From NCBI RefSeq assembly GCF_047462415.1, contig NZ_JANSJE010000013.1:20650-84649 (forward strand): a stretch of 64,000 nucleotides of DNA, in the 5' to 3' direction. The notes beneath the pieces are model-generated. The model worked only from the letters and a program-made list of their open reading frames with translations. It was not told the DNA's origin and did not search any database. This DNA comes from Thermostichus sp047462415. Its GTDB lineage: Bacteria; Cyanobacteriota; Cyanobacteriia; Thermostichales; Thermostichaceae. Numbering within the stretch: position 1 is the stretch's first letter; every line of letters starts with the position of its first letter. This document shows positions 61,476-64,000 of this stretch, one piece after another. Made by a program: the position numbers and the translations under genes.

Positions 61476-63347
61476 TCAAAAGCCCAGGCCATCTGCTCCC
61501 GAAGTCACGATGCCTTTTTCTGCGTCCAGAGTGACGATGGATCCATCCCGGATGAGGCGTGTGGCATCCTTGACCCCCACCAGCACCGGCACCCCCAGCC
61601 GCAGGCCGATGACCGCCGCATGGGAGGAAGCTCCCTCTTCTTCGGTGATCACTCCGGCTGCCTGTTTGATGGCCTCCACATAGTTGGCGTCGGTAGACTG
61701 CGCAACCAAGATGTCGCCGGCGGTGATTTTGCCGGCATCGAGGCTGGATCTCAAGATGCGGGCCGGGCCGCTGACGGTGCCTTTGCCAAACCCTTTGCCC
61801 TGGGCCACCACCGCTTTCACCACATCGACCTTGATCAGATCGGTGGATCCCGCAACACCGGGCAGGGTTCCTGCGCTGAGCACCACCAAGTCGCCATCTT
61901 TGAGCAAGCCATCTTCCTGGGCCAAGCTAATGGCCGCTTGAAAGGTCTGGCGGGTTGTGGCCAAATCCATCACCAACAGCGGATGTACCCCCCAAACCAA
62001 CTGCAGCCGCCGTGCTACTTCCACGTGGGGAGTTACGGCCAGGATGGGAGTGCGCGGGCGAAACTTGGAGACATTGCGAGCAGTGGCCCCCGTTTTGGTC
62101 AGGGTCATCACGGCTACGGCATCCAGCTCCTGGGCGATCTCCCCCACGGCGCGGCTGATCGAGTCGGTGATCAGGGTTTTGGGCCGCGTTCCAGCAGGAC
62201 TGGCGCCATTGCTGTTGCCGTTGTTTTGGCTCAGCTCCTGCAGGGCAAGGGCGCGAATGCGTTGCCGTCGGTCGGCGTAGGTCAAGTCAAAGTAATCTCG
62301 CTCGGTGCGCACGGCAATGCGGGCCATGGTTGCTACTGCCTCGACGGGGTATTTGCCCACCGCCGTCTCGTTGGAGAGCATGACGGCATCGGTACCATCC
62401 AAGATGGCGTTGGCCACATCGGAGATCTCGGCACGGGTAGGTCGGGGGCTGTGAACCATGCTGTCCAGCATTTGGGTGGCAGTGATCACCGGGATCCCCA
62501 GAGAGTTGGCCAGGGCGATCACCCGCTTCTGTAGGATCGGCACCTCTTCCGCGGGCAGTTCCACCCCCAGATCGCCCCGCGCCACCATCACACCGTCGCT
62601 GAGAGCCAAAATCTGGGGCAGTTGCTGGATGGCCTCATGTTTCTCGATCTTGACGATGATGGGTACCCGCTTGTCGGCTGAGCCCGCAGAAGGCCTCTTG
62701 GCCGAGGCGATGAGCTCGCGCAACTCCAGCACGTCAGAGGGATCCCGCACAAAACTGAGGGCCACCCAATCCACGCCTTGGTTGAGGCCGAAGTAGAGAT
62801 CTTCTTTGTCCTTTTGGGTCACGGCGCGGATGCTCAGGCGCACGCCGGGAAAGTTGACCCCTTTGCTGTTGGAGAGAGTCCCCCCGACAATGGTGCGGCA
62901 GAAGAGTTCTCCCGCCGCAGGATCCACGGCTTCCACCCGCATCTCCACTCGACCGTCATCGATGAGGATCGTCGCTCCTTCGGGCACTTCTTGGGCCAGC
63001 TTGTCGTAGGTGACCCAACTGCGCTCTTGGGATCCCAAGACAGGCTTGCTGGTCAACACAAAGGGATCCCCGGCTTTGAGGGTGATGGAGCCTTCGGCGA
63101 ACTTGCCCAAGCGGATTTTCGGCCCCTGCAGGTCTTGCAAAATGGCGACCTGGATGCCCAGATCCATCGCGGTTTGGCGGATGAGGCGAATGCTGCGGCG
63201 GTGTAGCTCGTGATCCCCATGGGAAAAGTTGAGGCGAAGGGTGGTTGCCCCTTGCAGGATCATCTCCCTGAGAATGGCCGGATTTGAGCTGGCAGGGCCG
63301 ATGGTGGCGACAATTTTGGTGCGTCGAAAAGAATCGCTCAAATGCAT
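61476..63347 (-). CDS. pyk: Pyruvate kinase with C-terminal PEP-utiliser domain
   Basis: The 623-residue enzyme makes pyruvate and ATP from phosphoenolpyruvate. The catalytic barrel has RTKIVATIGPASS, LRLNFSHG, MVARGDLGVELP and TATQMLDSM (about 1-340). An alpha/beta C domain follows, and a terminal PEP-utilising mobile domain (about 510-600; GITEEEGASSHAAVIGLRLGVPVLVG-like block with the swivelling-domain Ser-His), common to cyanobacterial PykF2-type enzymes. The ATG at 63347 (MHLSDSFRRTK) is chosen; the open frame beyond it has no family match. Confidence 0.95.
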   Translation of the reverse strand: MHLSDSFRRTKIVATIGPASSNPAILREMILQGATTLRLNFSHGDHELHRRSIRLIRQTAMDLGIQVAILQDLQGPKIRLGKFAEGSITLKAGDPFVLTSKPVLGSQERSWVTYDKLAQEVPEGATILIDDGRVEMRVEAVDPAAGELFCRTIVGGTLSNSKGVNFPGVRLSIRAVTQKDKEDLYFGLNQGVDWVALSFVRDPSDVLELRELIASAKRPSAGSADKRVPIIVKIEKHEAIQQLPQILALSDGVMVARGDLGVELPAEEVPILQKRVIALANSLGIPVITATQMLDSMVHSPRPTRAEISDVANAILDGTDAVMLSNETAVGKYPVEAVATMARIAVRTERDYFDLTYADRRQRIRALALQELSQNNGNSNGASPAGTRPKTLITDSISRAVGEIAQELDAVAVMTLTKTGATARNVSKFRPRTPILAVTPHVEVARRLQLVWGVHPLLVMDLATTRQTFQAAISLAQEDGLLKDGDLVVLSAGTLPGVAGSTDLIKVDVVKAVVAQGKGFGKGTVSGPARILRSSLDAGKITAGDILVAQSTDANYVEAIKQAAGVITEEEGASSHAAVIGLRLGVPVLVGVKDATRLIRDGSIVTLDAEKGIVTSGADGLGF

Positions 63348-63516
63348 AGCAATCTTTCCAAGGGAGAGCAGCCCGGATCCTTTCCCCACACAGGGATCTG
63401 TCTGATACGATAACCCGTTCTGTCTTTTTTGAGGCCCCGCTTTTTTGAAGTTCCCGACGAGAGAGGATGGGAAAATAGGCAAAGCACAGTGTAGAGACCC
63501 GATCTGGAGTCGAGCG

Positions 63517-63759
63517 ATGCCGGTTGCCCCTGAATATGCTTTCCCCTTCGAGCACCATCAGAAGTTCTCTCTGGATAACCCCACCATCTCTAGCCCAGGG
63601 GTTTCTAAGCGCGAATACATAGCCAGCAAGGTGTTACAGGGTATCCTGAGCAATCCCCAGACCCCCGTTGGCGATTTGTCTCCTGAGCAACGGCAAGCCT
63701 TGGCCTATACGGCGGTGTTGTTGGCGGATGACTTGTTGGCGGCTCTCGGCGCTCAGTAG
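63517..63759 (+). CDS. Small conserved hypothetical protein
   Basis: The 80-residue soluble protein begins MPVAPEYAFPFEHHQKF and contains a helical C-terminal half (KREYIASKVLQGILSNP...LSPEQRQALAYTAVLLADDLLAAL). I recognise no domain. The start is placed at 63517, though the frame opens at 63445. It is divergent from pyk. Confidence 0.6.
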   Translation: MPVAPEYAFPFEHHQKFSLDNPTISSPGVSKREYIASKVLQGILSNPQTPVGDLSPEQRQALAYTAVLLADDLLAALGAQ

Positions 63760-63868
63760 AGGGGTTCTTAAGATTGCAGCGGGGTTATCCTCTCTGGTTG
63801 AGGTTTAGGCCGCAGGGGGGGTCACAGATGCTGCTACATAACAAGGATCCCTGCTTGAGCCCATCCAT

Positions 63869-64000
63869 GAACCCCCTCACCCCCGGCCCCTCTCCCACCC
63901 TCACCCCCAGCCTCTCTCCCTGAGGGATCCCCTCACCCCCAGCCCCTCTCCCTGAGGGATCCCCTCACCCCCAGCCCCTCTCCCTGAGGGATCCCCTCAC
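63869..64000. repeat. Hairpin repeat I, 32-bp tandem array running off the window
   Basis: Units CCCTCACCCCC(A/G)G plus CCCCTCTCCC plus TGAGGGAT repeat at 63921, 63953 and 63985 with an exact 32-bp period. The second arm is replaced by the GGGATCC start of the next unit. The array continues beyond the edge. Confidence 0.9.

Noticed and set aside
63869..64000. CRISPR array
   Set aside because: The 32-bp period has no unique spacers; unit and spacer are both the hairpin repeat, and no cas gene is present.

Overview
The window is chromosomal DNA of a GC-rich unicellular cyanobacterium. Photosynthetic and cyanobacterial markers are Psb28, a BicA-type bicarbonate transporter, a SomA-type porin with an SLH domain, a plant-type [2Fe-2S] ferredoxin, GuaB3, a DUF760 protein and the cyanobacterial order of the rpmJ-rpsM-rpsK-rpoA-rplQ-truA-rplM-rpsI-rpmE-prfA cluster. 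The palindrome GGGATCCC and its core GGATCC recur every few hundred bases, inside and between genes. The usual cyanobacterial HIP1 octamer GCGATCGC is nearly absent. This fits the hot-spring Synechococcus lineage (relatives of the Yellowstone JA strains), but that placement is an inference from memory, not from a search.

Layout. 0.3-5.8 kb: recO-deoC (ATGA overlap), a cupin gene divergent from a LysR regulator, a GIDE-domain membrane protein and an alpha/beta hydrolase. 5.9-14.3 kb: a membrane protein fused to a spermidine-synthase-like domain, an FMN reductase, a multi-GAF sensor with a decayed kinase end, EcfT, guaB3 and tRNA-Val. 14.5-27.4 kb: SomA-type porin, DUF6671 protein, bicA, gyrA, DUF760 protein, a TPM-like protein and two exported proteins with carboxypeptidase-regulatory folds. 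27.5-33.5 kb: the ribosomal/RNA polymerase cluster behind a near-consensus promoter. 33.6-41.5 kb: acnB, a PepSY-type membrane peptide, hspA, an orphan ugpC-type ATPase, a methyltransferase and two paralogous lipoproteins.

41.5-51 kb is the accessory region. It is visibly AT-richer over about 41.6-48.9 kb and has almost lost the GGATCC palindrome. It encodes two FkbM methyltransferases, a GT4-like glycosyltransferase, a small SAM methyltransferase and a 982-residue TPR/SPINDLY O-GlcNAc-transferase-like protein. Directly upstream of the last, on the same strand, lies a lipoprotein with a Pro-rich linker, an Ig-like domain and a long Thr/Ser/Val-rich repeat domain. I read this as a candidate writer-plus-substrate locus for O-glycosylation and glycan methylation of a surface stalk protein. 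This is the best candidate for an undescribed system here.

51-64 kb: ferredoxin, a Uma2-family nuclease whose last codons run into tRNA-Ala, a small coiled-coil protein, gatA, psb28, a minus-strand run (membrane protein, hot-dog thioesterase, DUF2953-like protein, glycerate kinase), a TIR-TPR protein, pyruvate kinase and a small conserved protein.

A second genome-wide feature is a GC-rich hairpin repeat family: stem CCCCTCTCCC/GGGAGAGGGG flanked by CCCTCACCCCC. It occurs in at least nine intergenic spots, sometimes in 32-bp tandem. One copy provides a gene's stop codon and another serves as a terminator.
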